A DNA stretch of 64,000 nt from Rossellomorea sp. BNER (GCA_024213275.1 JANAVG010000013.1:81545-145544); one strand, 5' to 3'. Positions 1 through 10,216 are shown, counted from the first letter of the stretch. Program-made: numbers and translations. The notes: generated by a model not told the origin, from the sequence alone.

Positions 1-200
1 GAGAAACCCTGAAAAGCGGACATTTAGCATACCAGCCTTTATTAAAGGGACCTTCTATAGCCGTCTATAGCCTCGATATCGTGCTAAAACCAAACGAGTC
101 TATGGAAGGAACGGTATTTGCTATACAAAATGTGTGTAGAGATCAAATTAGAAAAATCCATTATGGTATGAAAAACGGACTAGCATTTCCCTTCAAATAA
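1..200 (+). CDS. 3' end of an unidentified gene
   Basis: An open frame runs from the window edge to TAA at 198-200 and gives about 65 C-terminal residues ending in GLAFPFK. The start lies outside the window. It sits about 60 bp upstream of rpmG. I do not recognise the family and see no motif; its reality rests on the long open frame and on the gap to the next gene. Confidence 0.5.
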   Translation, partial: ETLKSGHLAYQPLLKGPSIAVYSLDIVLKPNESMEGTVFAIQNVCRDQIRKIHYGMKNGLAFPFK

Positions 201-262
201 TGATATTATATAAAGGTCGTATGAAGAGATGAAGTTTTATGAATGTTTGGAGGGATATAACG

Positions 263-412
263 ATGCGTGTAAACATTACTTTAGCTTGCACTGAAACAGG
301 TGAGCGTAATTATATTACTACAAAAAATAAACGTAACAACCCTGATCGTTTAGAGCTTAAAAAATATTGCCCTAAATTAAAACGTGTAACATTACATCGC
401 GAAACAAAGTAA
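263..412 (+). CDS. rpmG: 50S ribosomal protein L33
   Basis: A 49-aa basic protein starting [19 protein letters not shown] and ending TLHRETK, typical of L33 of the large ribosomal subunit. A GGAGGG ribosome binding site lies 7 to 8 bases before the ATG. L33 exists as zinc-binding (four Cys) and Cys-poor forms. Only two Cys remain here (ACTETG and KYCPK), so the zinc ribbon looks incomplete. A strong terminator follows at once. The position directly before yqgN matches B. subtilis rpmGA. Confidence 0.95.
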   Translation: MRVNITLACTETGERNYITTKNKRNNPDRLELKKYCPKLKRVTLHRETK

Positions 413-441
413 GCAGCTGGATTATCTCCGCTGCTTTTTTT
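412..441 (+). terminator. Terminator after rpmG
   Basis: The inverted repeat AGCAGC / GCTGCT with a 12-nt loop is followed by seven T residues, immediately after the rpmG stop codon. Confidence 0.8.
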
Positions 442-523
442 GTTGTATGGGAATTATTTAAAGGGAAAATCGTAACCAAAGACGAAGTGATTATAAGACG
501 ATGACAGAAAGCAGGTTGAATAT

Positions 524-1087
524 ATGAATAAAAAACAATTAAGAGAAGCACAAATCCAACTACTGTCTTCCTTGTCTAAACAGGAGTACGAGCAAAAATC
601 ATTTGAAATATCTAGAAGGTTATTTGAATCCAAACAATGGAAAATTAGTAGTGTGATTAGCCTAACCATTTCAAATTTTCCTGAGGTTAATACATGGGAT
701 ATTATAAAAAGAGGATGGGAAGAAAATAAAAAAATCGTTGTTCCCAAATGCAATTCTACTGATAAAACAATGGATTTTCGTACAATTACTTCTTTTAACC
801 AACTGGAAAAGGTTTATTTCGGTTTACTTGAACCAATGCCATCAAGAACTGTAAGTGTAACCACAGATGAAATGGATTTAGTCATTGTACCAGGTCTCTC
901 CTTTACACGTAATGGATATCGTTTAGGTTTTGGAGGCGGCTATTATGATCGTTTTTTAGAAAATTATCATGGAAACACGGTTTCACTTGCTTTTAAAGAG
1001 CAAATCGTTGAATCTGTTCCGGTCGAAACCTTTGATCTCCCTGTTCAGACGATTTTATCAGAGGAAGAGGATATTACTTGTGAATGA
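524..1087 (+). CDS. yqgN: 5-formyltetrahydrofolate cyclo-ligase
   Basis: A 187-aa protein of the MTHFS family, which converts 5-formyl-THF to 5,10-methenyl-THF using ATP (cytosolic folate recycling). The C-terminal signature VPGLSFTRNGYRLGFGGGYY is intact, with the Gly-rich ATP-site loop followed by the YYDRFL stretch. Length is normal for the family. The stop codon overlaps the GTG start of the next gene by 8 bp, so the two are likely translated together. Confidence 0.93.
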   Translation: MNKKQLREAQIQLLSSLSKQEYEQKSFEISRRLFESKQWKISSVISLTISNFPEVNTWDIIKRGWEENKKIVVPKCNSTDKTMDFRTITSFNQLEKVYFGLLEPMPSRTVSVTTDEMDLVIVPGLSFTRNGYRLGFGGGYYDRFLENYHGNTVSLAFKEQIVESVPVETFDLPVQTILSEEEDITCE

Positions 1088-1862
1088 ATTCACACCAGTT
1101 CTATTTGCTTTTATTGTACTGATAAGTGTTTTAGGGTGGTATACTTCAAACCTTTCAGTTTCCGGCGCACTCTCGGCTTCTCTTGTTGGGATCGTGATTG
1201 GTGCCGCTTTCGGATGGAAAGGGCTTACTATTCTAGGGTTGTTTTTTGTTTCTTCAAGCCTTTTGTCAAGATTCAAAAAGAGTCAGAAACATGCAATCGA
1301 ACAAAAATTAGCGAAAACCTCTAAGCGTGACTGGCAGCAAGTATTAGCGAACGGTGGCCCAGCTTCTATTTTTTCCATTCTTTTTATAGTTATAAATGAA
1401 CCTAGCTTGTTTTTTGCATTTATTGTTTCAATTGCAGCCGCAAACTCTGATACATGGGCTTCTGAAATCGGTCCATTAAGTAAAGGAAAACCATTCTCAC
1501 TTAGGACGCTTAACAGAGTTGAGAAAGGAACTTCAGGGGCAGTTTCATTAATAGGAACATTATCAAGTCTATTGGGTTCTTTTGTTATTATATTATTTTC
1601 GTACATAATTACTCCATCTATGACGGTTAATGAGTTGATCATCCTAACATTGTTCGGATTTCTTGGAAGCATAGTGGACACATTACTTGGGGCTTCCATC
1701 CAAGTTGAGTACCAATGTAGTCGTTGTGGAATGAGGACGGAAGCAAAGAAACATTGTTCATTTTCAACGATGAAAGTTAAAGGCTTAGTACAGATAAATA
1801 ATGAGGTTGTTAACTTTGTTTCTTGTATATTGCCGGGTTGGATAGTCTTAATCATTTATTAG
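1080..1862 (+). CDS. DUF92 family membrane protein
   Basis: A 260-aa integral membrane protein of the DUF92 family, whose plant member VTE6 phosphorylates phytyl phosphate; the bacterial role is not settled. I chose GTG 1080 because a GAGGAAGAGG ribosome binding site precedes it, although the open frame extends further upstream into yqgN. Several hydrophobic segments are visible. The conserved core NSDTWASEIGPLS, the stretch after LRTLNRVEKGTSGAVS, and the C-terminal Cys pair YQCSRCG fit the family. It overlaps yqgN by 8 bp. Confidence 0.8.
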   Translation: MNEFTPVLFAFIVLISVLGWYTSNLSVSGALSASLVGIVIGAAFGWKGLTILGLFFVSSSLLSRFKKSQKHAIEQKLAKTSKRDWQQVLANGGPASIFSILFIVINEPSLFFAFIVSIAAANSDTWASEIGPLSKGKPFSLRTLNRVEKGTSGAVSLIGTLSSLLGSFVIILFSYIITPSMTVNELIILTLFGFLGSIVDTLLGASIQVEYQCSRCGMRTEAKKHCSFSTMKVKGLVQINNEVVNFVSCILPGWIVLIIY

Positions 1863-1863
1863 T

Positions 1864-2033
1864 AAAGGCTCTTTTCGTAAACTTTGTTGCTTTTGATCAA
1901 TTATAAACATCTAAAATCATTCAAAATCAGTGAAACAATTATTGGTTTGACCAAAAGATGCCCCGGAACCTTAATTATTCCGGGTTTCTACTCTTTGTTC
2001 AAATAGCAACAATCTATGCGAATACAGCATTAG
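1864..2033. repeat. MITE-like dispersed repeat, copy 1
   Basis: About 170 bp that recur at 13508-13674 with the same start (AAAGGCTCTTTTCGTAAAC) and the same end (GCAACAATCTATGCGAA followed by ACAGC). The ends are imperfect terminal inverted repeats of about 27 bp. There is no coding frame inside, and an internal hairpin (CCGGAA...TTCCGG) is present. The form is that of a non-autonomous miniature element. Confidence 0.7.
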
Positions 2034-2034
2034 T

Positions 2035-2069
2035 AAAAAATAGGAGGATGACCCGCCTGGGCCATCCTC
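2035..2069 (-). terminator. Terminator of the minus-strand small gene
   Basis: On the minus strand a stem of about 10 bp (GAGGATGGCC / GGGTCATCCTC, with one bulge) is followed by a run of six T residues, directly after the stop of the 60-aa gene. Confidence 0.75.
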
Positions 2070-2252
2070 TTACGACCGAAATGAGCTCTGTAGAAACAGG
2101 GAACGAATTCCAGGGATTTTCATCGAAGCACCCACGACTGCCTTTCGAATATAAAAATTACCAAGCAATACATTTAATAAACGATAGCGATTACGATAAA
2201 ACATATAAAGAAATGTTCCAAGTGTAAGCCATTTTAATAATCCATTCATCAC
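2070..2252 (-). CDS. Small membrane protein of the yqgN-yqgP interval
   Basis: A 60-aa protein with an N-terminal hydrophobic stretch (LLKWLTLGTFLYMFY) followed by a basic segment, so probably one membrane anchor. AGGAGG lies 7 bases before the GTG at 2252 and its own terminator follows, which argues for a real gene. It occupies the place of yqgO in B. subtilis; I cannot confirm homology by eye. No function is evident. Confidence 0.6.
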   Translation of the reverse strand: MMNGLLKWLTLGTFLYMFYRNRYRLLNVLLGNFYIRKAVVGASMKIPGIRSLFLQSSFRS

Positions 2253-2452
2253 ATATCAACCTCCTACTTTTATTTTGTGAAGTATTTTCTTTTTTATCCT
2301 TATAATAGAAGAAATGAAACTAATTAACGATATCTATATATATGACTCAGGGAAAAACAAGAAGGCTATGATCCTTTAACAACCTTACCTTATAGCTTTC
2401 AATTTAGTTAGGGCACCAGTATAGTAGAAATATAAATAATTTCAGGAAAATA

Positions 2453-2479
2453 GCTACACAGTTTACGAAAACAGCCTTA
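2453..2479. repeat. Relic end of the MITE-like repeat
   Basis: The 19 bases GTTTACGAAAACAGCCTTA match the terminal inverted repeat of the elements at 1864 and 13508. No second end is found nearby, so this is a solo end just upstream of the rhomboid gene. Confidence 0.5.
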
Positions 2480-2511
2480 CGAAAAGAACGATGAAGAAAG
2501 TGGAGGATAAA

Positions 2512-4053
2512 GTGAATTTTCGATTGAATTATTTATTTTGGAGAATCGCATATTTTCTCATTGTTGATAAGAAATATCGAATCATTACCATGTCTAGAAA
2601 TCATCAAGAGCTTTGGTTGGAGAATTTTTCAGAAAAGAGTGCGCCGCTTATTCGGTTACTTCGATACGACTTGGATTGGGGTAATTGGGTGAAGAGGGAT
2701 GTAGAATTAACCTCATATAATGCTGAAAAGATCAGAAAGAGTTATGGTAAAAGGAATTTATCTGTAACAAATGTTTATGTTAGTCAGTATCCACCAGTGG
2801 ATGATTATGAAGAGTTTTTGAATAAACCATTTGTATTTCCTAAAACCAAAAAAACCGATGTTCACTCGTACCTCATTGATGAGTCAAATTGGGAAAGAAG
2901 AACAGAAAACCTTCTTTCTTTGGTCGATAAGTCACAGGATATTTGGAACCTTAAAGAGGAATATGAGGATACCGAGGTACAGGTATTAAAGGAATTTGTT
3001 CTTACGAATGCCGGCAAGCAAGTTGAAAAAGAACGCTCTCTATTTAAAAATGGGAAACCATTTTTTACGTATTTCTTTATCGTTGTTCAATTAATCATTT
3101 TCGCGTTCTTAGAGATGAACGGAGGGAGTCAAAATCCTGAAACATTGATCAAATATGGTGCAAAGTATAACCCGCTGATCATTGAAGGTGAGTGGTGGAG
3201 GTTCATTACGCCAATGTTTCTTCATATTGGTTTCGTTCATTTATTGATGAATACGTTAGCTCTCTATTTTCTTGGTAGTGCAGTGGAACGAATTTTTGGG
3301 AGAGGACGATTTTTATTCATCTACCTTTTCTCAGGGATTGTTGGGACTCTGGCAAGTTTCGTGTTTACCTCAAACCTTTCCGCAGGAGCAAGCGGTGCAA
3401 TTTTTGGCTGTTTTGGTGCTTTATTATATTTTGGTGCCACACACCCAAGTACTTTCTTTCGTACAATGGGGATGAACGTGATTGCTGTGATTATTTTGAA
3501 CTTAATTCTAGGATTTACGATTCCTGGAATTGACAATGCAGGACATATCGGCGGTCTAATTGGGGGGTTTCTCGCTACAGGCATTGTCCATTTTCCAAGA
3601 AAGAAAAAATGGCTTTCACAAATTCTTTATATGTTATTAAGTGCTGCTGTCGTGAGTGCGTCGCTCTTTGCAGGCTTTGGAGGCTTCGGCAGATCTCTGA
3701 ATCCAGAAACCGTTAACGGACTCGCTCAGCAAAGAATTGAGGAGCATGATTTCGAAGAGGCTTCAACCCTGCTTTTCGAAGTAATAGAAGATGGGAAACC
3801 GAATGCGCAAACTTATTTTCTGCTTTCATATGTTGAAATAAAGCAAGGTGAAATAAATGTTGCGGAAAACCACTTACAAAAAGCCATTGAACTTGAACCA
3901 GATTTTCATGAAGCCCATTATAATTTAGCATTAGTACTTGGAGACAAAGCCGATTTGAAAACAGCATTTGTTCATGCTAAAAAAGCTTTAGAACTAAAAC
4001 CTGATGAAAAAAGCTATCAACAACTAGTTGATAGACTAGAAGAACAAATTTAA
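2512..4053 (+). CDS. gluP: Rhomboid intramembrane serine protease with TPR repeats
   Basis: A 513-aa rhomboid of the YqgP/GluP type. The layout is a cytosolic N-terminal domain (about 1-180), a six-to-seven-helix rhomboid core (about 185-375) and C-terminal TPR repeats (about 400-510). The catalytic Ser is in GASGAIFG (Ser294) and the His in DNAGHIGGLIGG (His345). The HIGFVHLLMNTLALYFLG segment is the usual N-terminal rhomboid signature. GTG 2512 is preferred over the in-frame ATG at 2491 because GTGGAGG lies just before it and B. subtilis YqgP starts at the equivalent residue. In B. subtilis YqgP processes membrane substrates, including the Mg transporter MgtE. Confidence 0.93.
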   Translation: MNFRLNYLFWRIAYFLIVDKKYRIITMSRNHQELWLENFSEKSAPLIRLLRYDLDWGNWVKRDVELTSYNAEKIRKSYGKRNLSVTNVYVSQYPPVDDYEEFLNKPFVFPKTKKTDVHSYLIDESNWERRTENLLSLVDKSQDIWNLKEEYEDTEVQVLKEFVLTNAGKQVEKERSLFKNGKPFFTYFFIVVQLIIFAFLEMNGGSQNPETLIKYGAKYNPLIIEGEWWRFITPMFLHIGFVHLLMNTLALYFLGSAVERIFGRGRFLFIYLFSGIVGTLASFVFTSNLSAGASGAIFGCFGALLYFGATHPSTFFRTMGMNVIAVIILNLILGFTIPGIDNAGHIGGLIGGFLATGIVHFPRKKKWLSQILYMLLSAAVVSASLFAGFGGFGRSLNPETVNGLAQQRIEEHDFEEASTLLFEVIEDGKPNAQTYFLLSYVEIKQGEINVAENHLQKAIELEPDFHEAHYNLALVLGDKADLKTAFVHAKKALELKPDEKSYQQLVDRLEEQI

Positions 4054-4063
4054 GCTAACTATG

Positions 4064-4924
4064 CTAAAATGGCAAAGCTTGTTTTAATAGCATCGATTCT
4101 CCATCCTTTGTTGTAGTAACCACTAGTAATTCCTTTTTGTTTTTATTAATTAATAAGAGCGGGATGGTACTTCCTAATGAATCGACAACGGTACCGTCCT
4201 GTTTTTTTATGCCTAGAAAATAGTTTTTATATAACCCTTCCCATAAATTTCCTACAACGAATTTCCACTGCTCTGAGGTAAAACCTTTTACGGGAATGTC
4301 ATTGTAGGCTGGAAGTTCTGTTAATGGTATTTGGATATATTGATTTAAATCGATTTTGTTTTCCTTAATAACTTTATCCCAAGAATAATCTAGTTGTTGT
4401 TTAGTGACTCGATCTAGAGTTGATTTCCATTCTTCTTCACTTTTCTTACTTGGTTTTTGGAATCCTGTCAAAGGATGAAAATTTGAGTCAATGACATATA
4501 ATTGGTCTTCCGACATCCTTTGGGAACTTGTAAAGTCCTCCTCTGTTTCGTGTATCTCTGAATAATGGAAGGAAACCGCTTCAATAAGACTGCTTTCATT
4601 TCCTTCTACCGTTTTTTCCTCAATGACACGATCTGTATTTTGCTCCCACTTATTCATCTTTGCTCTAAGTACACCATTCATAAATAAAAAACCTATATCC
4701 TGGCGTAAATAAGCATCCTCACTCAAAGTTGAAGAAATCTTCCAATCAATTTGAAAATGGTTATTCATCTTTTTATCTTCCAAATTTAACTGTGTTTCAG
4801 CGGTTTTATAGAAAGCTTCTTCATCTATCGGAAAGAAGATAATACTCTCTTTTGCTAAAGGTTTATAAATAATCAGACTGGCAATGATTACGATTGAAAG
4901 AAAGGATATGATGGGAATTAACAC
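4064..4924 (-). CDS. Membrane-anchored protein of unknown function
   Basis: A 286-aa protein with one N-terminal hydrophobic segment (LIPIISFLSIVIIASLIIY) and a polar remainder, so probably a membrane-anchored or exported protein facing outside. I do not recognise a domain. The GTG at 4924 lacks a good ribosome binding site, so the start is uncertain. It converges on gluP with only 10 bp between the stops and diverges from spoVAF. Confidence 0.7.
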   Translation of the reverse strand: MLIPIISFLSIVIIASLIIYKPLAKESIIFFPIDEEAFYKTAETQLNLEDKKMNNHFQIDWKISSTLSEDAYLRQDIGFLFMNGVLRAKMNKWEQNTDRVIEEKTVEGNESSLIEAVSFHYSEIHETEEDFTSSQRMSEDQLYVIDSNFHPLTGFQKPSKKSEEEWKSTLDRVTKQQLDYSWDKVIKENKIDLNQYIQIPLTELPAYNDIPVKGFTSEQWKFVVGNLWEGLYKNYFLGIKKQDGTVVDSLGSTIPLLLINKNKKELLVVTTTKDGESMLLKQALPF

Positions 4925-5082
4925 CCTTATTTTTTTCTTTATAATTTTCTCACCCCAGTTTCCTAGATAGATTGTTTGTTTGGAACCATTCTATGAAACA
5001 AGCTGTAATTTTATGATTTATAAGTATGTTTTTAATGGTTAATGTCTAGGATGGAAGGTATATGAATGGAGTGAGAGTGGCT

Positions 5083-6543
5083 ATGGGAGATCAAAATAAA
5101 AAACCAGTTTCTAAAAATATAGATGAAAATATAGATTTCTTAAAAGATGTCCTAGCAGTAGATAAAAGCTTTGATGTCATTCAGTTGGATTTACATTATG
5201 CAGGCAGAAAAATGGCGATGTTTTTAGTAGATGGATTTGTTAAGGACGATATTATGCACTTTATAATGAAGCTCTTGGCGGATTTAGAAGAAGAGCAGTT
5301 AGATGGGAATACCATTGAAAAGCTATTAAAAACGTATATTCCATATATAGAAATTGAGAAAACAGATGAATTACATGGTGTTGTAGACAAGGTATTAGCA
5401 GGACCTACTGCCCTTGTAGTAGATGGTGTGGATGAGGTTATCATCATTGATGCACGTACATACCCGGTACGTGGCCCAGAAGAACCAGACCTTGAGAGAG
5501 TAGTTAGGGGTTCTAGAGACGGGTTTGTTGAAACGATCGTTTTTAATACCGCGTTAACAAGAAGAAGAATTCGAGATCGGTCCTTAAGAATGGAATATAT
5601 GCAGATTGGACGAAGGTCGAAAACGGATATTGTAGTTTGTTATTTAGAGGATATTGCCGATTCTGAATTAGTTAAAAAGATTAAAGATTCATTAGAAAAA
5701 ATCGATACTGATGCCCTGCCAATGGCGGAAAAAACATTGGAAGAATTTATTTCAGGACGGCACTGGAACCCTTATCCGATGGTGCGGTATACAGAGAGAC
5801 CAGATACTGCAGCAGCACATTTATATGATGGGCATGTTTGTATAATCGTGGATGGATCGCCAAGCGTCATGATCACTCCTACCAATTTTTGGCATCACTT
5901 ACAGCATGCTGAAGAATACCGAAACAAACCATTAGTAGGGGCTTATTTTAGATTTGTTCGTTTTTTAGCCGTGTGGGCATCCATTTTTCTTTTACCATTA
6001 TATTTTTTATTTGCCATGAAACCAGATTTATTGCCATCTAATTTTCAATTTATTGGTCCGAATGAGACTGGGGAAATTCCACTGATATTTCAATTTCTGA
6101 TCATTGAAGCAGGGATTGATATGCTAAGAATGGCCGCGATTCATACCCCATCATCTTTAGCTACAGCATTAGGGTTAGTTGCTGCTTTAATGATCGGACA
6201 AGTTGCCGTTGAAGTGGGGCTTTTCGTCAATGAAGTTGTTTTGTACCTTGCAATAGTTGCTATTGGTACCTTTGCAACACCAAGTTATGAAATGAGCTTA
6301 GCGAATCGCATTATTCGAATAGTATTATTAATTTCAACTGCTCTATTTGGAGTATATGGGTTCGTCATTGGGGTATTCGTATGGATTATTTATCTCTGCA
6401 GAATTAAATCCTTCGGAGTACCTTATTTATGGCCATTCATCCCATTCAATTTCAGAGCGTTTCGTGATGTATTTATACGCACTCCGGTGCCGCTTAAAAA
6501 CAGAAGAGCTAGGTATTTACATCCTAAAGATCCCGATCGATGA
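5083..6543 (+). CDS. spoVAF: GerA-family protein SpoVAF
   Basis: A 486-aa GerA-type spore membrane protein. The N-terminal half is a soluble domain; the C-terminal half has about five membrane segments (from ASIFLLPLYFLFAMKPDLL on). The ending NFRAFRDVFIRTPVPLKNRR fits SpoVAF better than GerAA. SpoVAF sits in the inner spore membrane and is linked to germination and dipicolinic-acid channels. In B. subtilis it belongs to the spoVA operon; here it stands alone before yqgQ. ATG 5083 has GGAGTGAG 7 bases upstream; ATG 5062 is an alternative. Confidence 0.85.
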   Translation: MGDQNKKPVSKNIDENIDFLKDVLAVDKSFDVIQLDLHYAGRKMAMFLVDGFVKDDIMHFIMKLLADLEEEQLDGNTIEKLLKTYIPYIEIEKTDELHGVVDKVLAGPTALVVDGVDEVIIIDARTYPVRGPEEPDLERVVRGSRDGFVETIVFNTALTRRRIRDRSLRMEYMQIGRRSKTDIVVCYLEDIADSELVKKIKDSLEKIDTDALPMAEKTLEEFISGRHWNPYPMVRYTERPDTAAAHLYDGHVCIIVDGSPSVMITPTNFWHHLQHAEEYRNKPLVGAYFRFVRFLAVWASIFLLPLYFLFAMKPDLLPSNFQFIGPNETGEIPLIFQFLIIEAGIDMLRMAAIHTPSSLATALGLVAALMIGQVAVEVGLFVNEVVLYLAIVAIGTFATPSYEMSLANRIIRIVLLISTALFGVYGFVIGVFVWIIYLCRIKSFGVPYLWPFIPFNFRAFRDVFIRTPVPLKNRRARYLHPKDPDR

Positions 6544-6630
6544 TCAATAGTTCTGTCCTATTCTTGTTTAGATGATGTTTTTATTTTATACTTTAATGGT
6601 GTATTGATGCTTGAAAGCCGGTGGTAAAAA

Positions 6631-6837
6631 ATGAAAACGATTTATGATATTCAGCAGCTCTTAAAACAATACGGTACAATTATTTATGTTGGTCATAGAC
6701 TATCTGATCTCCAATTAATGGAATCAGAGTTAAAGGATTTGTATCAATCTCAACTAATAGAGCCTAAAGAATTTCAAATGGCTCTTTTTCTGTTGAGACA
6801 TGAAATACAAAAAGAGCTAGAAAAACAAAAAAAATAG
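6631..6837 (+). CDS. yqgQ: YqgQ family small protein (DUF910)
   Basis: A 68-aa protein starting [17 protein letters not shown] with the family's [15 protein letters not shown] core and a basic C-terminus. YqgQ is a small helical protein next to glcK throughout Bacillus; a role in nucleic-acid binding has been proposed from structure, but function is unknown. It ends 11 bp before glcK, so the two are likely one operon. Confidence 0.9.
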   Translation: MKTIYDIQQLLKQYGTIIYVGHRLSDLQLMESELKDLYQSQLIEPKEFQMALFLLRHEIQKELEKQKK

Positions 6838-6848
6838 GGTGGATGAGC

Positions 6849-7811
6849 ATGTCAGAAAAATGGTTGGTTGGTGTGGATCTTGGAGGAACCTCGACAAAGA
6901 TTGCTTTTTTAAGTTTGTATGGAGAACTTATACATAAATGGGAGATTCCTACGGATAAATCTGAAAACGGTAAAAATATTATTATCAACATTGCAAAAGC
7001 TATTGACCAAAAGATAAGTGAACTTGATCAGCCAAAGTCAAAGCTAATGGGCATTGGAATGGGTGCACCTGGTCCAGTAGATATGGTAAAAGGAATCATC
7101 TATGAAGCAGTAAATCTTGGATGGAACAAGAATATGCCTCTGAAGGATTTATTAGAAGTTGAAACGGGTCTTTCCGCTGTTATTGATAATGATGCAAATT
7201 GTGCAGCACTAGGGGAAATGTGGAAAGGTGCAGGTGATGGAGCGAAAGATATTATTTGTGTCACACTTGGTACTGGTGTTGGAGGCGGAGTGATTGCAAA
7301 TGGAGATATCATTCATGGAACAAGGGGGGCAGCTGGTGAAATCGGACATATAACGGTTGTGCCAGTAGGGGGATATCCTTGTAACTGTGGAAAGAATGGA
7401 TGTCTAGAGACTGTAGCATCTGCCACTGGTGTTGTTCGATTAGCACTTGAGGCACTTAAAAATGCATCCCAAGAATCCAGCCTGAAAGATATTAAAACAT
7501 CCCTAACAGCAAAAGATGTTTTTGATGCCGCACGTACAGGAGACGCCTTAGCGAAAGAAGTGGTGAACAAACTAGCGTTTTATTTAGGGATTGCCATTGC
7601 AAACCTAGGAAGCGCGCTTAACCCAGAGAAGATTGTCTTGGGTGGGGGCGTTTCCCGAGCTGGAGATATTCTTTTAAATGGAGTAATCGAAAAGTTTAAA
7701 GAATACGCTTTTTCAACTGTCGCCACTTCAACGAAAATATCAATCGCTACATTAGGAAATGATGCGGGAGTAATCGGAGCTGCTTGGCTTGTTAAAAACA
7801 AATTAAATTAA
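6849..7811 (+). CDS. glcK: ROK-family glucokinase
   Basis: A 320-aa cytosolic glucokinase (glucose + ATP to glucose 6-phosphate) of the ROK type. The phosphate-binding loop [10 protein letters not shown] is at the N-terminus. The catalytic [12 protein letters not shown], the GTGVGGGVI motif and the ROK zinc site [10 protein letters not shown] are all intact. ATG 6849 is chosen because the AGGGTGG ribosome binding site sits 6 bases before it, while the in-frame ATG 6843 directly touches that site. A terminator follows. Confidence 0.96.
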   Translation: MSEKWLVGVDLGGTSTKIAFLSLYGELIHKWEIPTDKSENGKNIIINIAKAIDQKISELDQPKSKLMGIGMGAPGPVDMVKGIIYEAVNLGWNKNMPLKDLLEVETGLSAVIDNDANCAALGEMWKGAGDGAKDIICVTLGTGVGGGVIANGDIIHGTRGAAGEIGHITVVPVGGYPCNCGKNGCLETVASATGVVRLALEALKNASQESSLKDIKTSLTAKDVFDAARTGDALAKEVVNKLAFYLGIAIANLGSALNPEKIVLGGGVSRAGDILLNGVIEKFKEYAFSTVATSTKISIATLGNDAGVIGAAWLVKNKLN

Positions 7812-7814
7812 TGT

Positions 7815-7851
7815 AAAAAAGGTTGACTTTAGAAGGTCAACCTTTTTTTAT
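7815..7851 (+). terminator. Terminator after glcK
   Basis: The stem AAGGTTGAC / GTCAACCTT with a short loop is followed by seven T residues. Confidence 0.85.
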
Positions 7852-8172
7852 TTGACTACCTATTTAAAGTCCCGTTCTCCTTCAATCCCCAGGTTCTTTT
7901 CACCTAGTGGAACTCTATGAAGATTGACTTATTTTAATTTAATGTAAAGAGATTGAAACTTTTTTTCGTTTAAAACGTCTAATATATAGGGTAAGTGAAT
8001 ACCATTGAAATTACTATTCTAACTAACTAATATTAAATGAGATTTGACCTTTTGTAAAAAAAGTATTAAGATAAACTTTGATTGATTTTCGGAACACCTA
8101 ATTATGTAAAAAATATGAAAATAATTCCAAGTGAGATTTGTTACGTAATTTGTAACAAGGAGGTACTAGTAA
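7852..8172. other. Gene-free stretch before the LTA synthase gene
   Basis: About 320 bp of AT-rich DNA with no plausible coding frame. The only clear element is the AAGGAGG ribosome binding site of the next gene at 8157-8163. A TTGACT box near 7923 could be a -35 element, but I find no convincing -10 at the right distance. Confidence 0.5.
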
Positions 8173-10059
8173 ATGAAGAAGATCAAGTGGCCAAAGGTTT
8201 CACTTATTCTGTTAGCAAGTGTGTTACTTTGGTTAAAAACTTATATTGTCTATCAAACTAGCTTTGATATTGAAACTGAAAATTTAATGCAGGAATTCAT
8301 ATTATTCATTAACCCATTGAGTTTTATTCTATTCATTTTAGGCTTAAGCTTATTTTTAAAAAGTGAAAAGAGAAGAGCCAGATACATTTTAATTACAAGC
8401 TGTATTCTATCTTTTGTTCTGTATGGAAACGTTGTTTTCTTTCGTTTCTTTGATGACTTTTTAACCTTACCAGTGTTGTTCCAAACAAATAATTTTGGTG
8501 ATTTGGGATCAAGTGCTAGTGCAATAGTTGAATGGTCAGATTTGCTCTTTTTTGCTGATATTATTATTCTAGCAATTGTTTTAAAACTAAAACCTACGTG
8601 GTTTGCTATTAAAACATTTAGTAGGATGAATCGTAGAGCATACTTTTTAGTTGCTATTGCGCTTGCTTTCTTTAACTTAGGTTTGGCTGAGGCTGAAAGA
8701 CCACAACTTTTAACAAGAACTTTTGACCGGGAGATCCTTGTGAAAAATATTGGTACTTACAATTATCATATATATGATGTTTTTCTTCAGTCCAAATCAT
8801 CTGCGCAGCGTGCGCTTGCAGATGGAAGCGAACTTGCAGAAATCGAAAATCACGTTCGCGCCAATCAAGTAGAACCAAACAAAGACATGTTTGGGGTTGC
8901 AAAAGACAAAAACTTAATTTTAGTTTCACTTGAATCATTACAAAGCTTTGTCATTAATAATACGATGAATGGGCAGGAAGTTACACCTTTCTTAAACGAT
9001 TTCATTGGTGAAAGCTTCTACTTTGAGAACTTTTACCATCAAACACAGCAAGGGAAAACTTCTGACTCAGAATTCATAATGGATAACTCTCTATATCCAT
9101 TAAATCGTGGGGCGGTTTTCTTTACTCACTCTGGAAATGAATTTGAATCTATGACAGAGCGTCTTAACGAAAATGGTTATTTCACTTCTACAATGCATGC
9201 GAATAATAAGAGTTTCTGGAACCGTGATATTATGTACAATGCTTTAGAATATCAACGTTTCTATTCAATAACAGATTATGAAGTTACTGAGGACAATTCA
9301 GTTAACTGGGGAATGAAAGATATTCCGTTCTTTGAACAATCTGTTGATCATATGAAAGAAATGGAACAACCATTCTATACAAAAATGATTACTTTAACGA
9401 ATCACTATCCATTTACACTTGATGAAGAGGATAAATTGATTGGTGAATATGATTCTAATTCAGGGACATTAAATCGCTATTTCCAAACGGTACGCTATAT
9501 GGATGAAGCCGTTAAAAACCTGATTCAAGATCTTAAAGATTCTGGTCTATACGAGGATTCTATTATTGTTATGTACGGGGACCATTACGGTATCTCAGAG
9601 AATCATAATCATGCTATGAGTAAATACCTTGATAAAAAAGTAACTCCATTTGTAAGCACGCAATTACAAAGAGTTCCACTAATTATTCATATTCCAGGGA
9701 TGGAAGGGAAAACAATTTCGAATGTTTCTGGCCAGGTTGATTTAAGACCGACAATGATGCATTTACTAGGAATTGAAACAAAGAATGACATTCAATTCGG
9801 TGAAGATTTATTCTCCAAAGAAAATGAGCAATTTACAATTCTTAGAGATGGACGTTTCATTACAGAGGATTATGTTTATGCTGGAAATGAATGTTATGAT
9901 AAGCAAACGGAAGAACCTACGGATATGAAGTACTGTGAGCCATATAAAGAACGTGCAACAACAGAGCTAGAGTATTCAGATAAGATTATCTACAGTGATC
10001 TCCTTCGCTTTTATCAAGGAGAAGAGAAAAAGATAGATAAAACAAAAAGCAAAGAATAA
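8173..10059 (+). CDS. yqgS: Lipoteichoic acid synthase family protein
   Basis: A 628-aa enzyme of the LtaS family, which polymerises glycerol phosphate from phosphatidylglycerol on the outer membrane face. Five hydrophobic segments fill the first 180 residues, then an extracellular sulfatase-like domain. The nucleophile Thr is in QQGKTSDSE (Thr296). The metal-site residues are in [10 protein letters not shown], with the later stretch [11 protein letters not shown]. subtilis has four paralogues and the position between glcK and yqgT fits YqgS. AGGAGG precedes the ATG. Confidence 0.93.
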   Translation: MKKIKWPKVSLILLASVLLWLKTYIVYQTSFDIETENLMQEFILFINPLSFILFILGLSLFLKSEKRRARYILITSCILSFVLYGNVVFFRFFDDFLTLPVLFQTNNFGDLGSSASAIVEWSDLLFFADIIILAIVLKLKPTWFAIKTFSRMNRRAYFLVAIALAFFNLGLAEAERPQLLTRTFDREILVKNIGTYNYHIYDVFLQSKSSAQRALADGSELAEIENHVRANQVEPNKDMFGVAKDKNLILVSLESLQSFVINNTMNGQEVTPFLNDFIGESFYFENFYHQTQQGKTSDSEFIMDNSLYPLNRGAVFFTHSGNEFESMTERLNENGYFTSTMHANNKSFWNRDIMYNALEYQRFYSITDYEVTEDNSVNWGMKDIPFFEQSVDHMKEMEQPFYTKMITLTNHYPFTLDEEDKLIGEYDSNSGTLNRYFQTVRYMDEAVKNLIQDLKDSGLYEDSIIVMYGDHYGISENHNHAMSKYLDKKVTPFVSTQLQRVPLIIHIPGMEGKTISNVSGQVDLRPTMMHLLGIETKNDIQFGEDLFSKENEQFTILRDGRFITEDYVYAGNECYDKQTEEPTDMKYCEPYKERATTELEYSDKIIYSDLLRFYQGEEKKIDKTKSKE

Positions 10060-10060
10060 A

Positions 10061-10152
10061 TAGCTATCCCAATAGGAGTCGGGAAACCATATAATTTAAC
10101 TACTAATGTTGAATTTGTGGTTCCCGACTTCTGTTTTTGGGATAGCTTTTTT
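10061..10152 (+). terminator. Long nested terminator hairpin after yqgS
   Basis: Two nested stems are seen: outer TAGCTATCCCA / TGGGATAGCT and inner GAGTCGGGAA / TTCCCGACTT. They are followed by TTTTTT. The unusual length (about 90 nt) is noted; transcription from yqgS should stop here. Confidence 0.75.
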
Positions 10153-10216
10153 GTCATCTTTTATCCTTCAAAACATACATGTAGTAAGAGAAAATATAGG
10201 TAGGGGGATGCTCTAG

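Noticed and set aside
1958..2227. 89-aa plus-strand frame
   Set aside because: It crosses the end of the MITE-like repeat and a terminator and runs antisense to the better supported small membrane gene.
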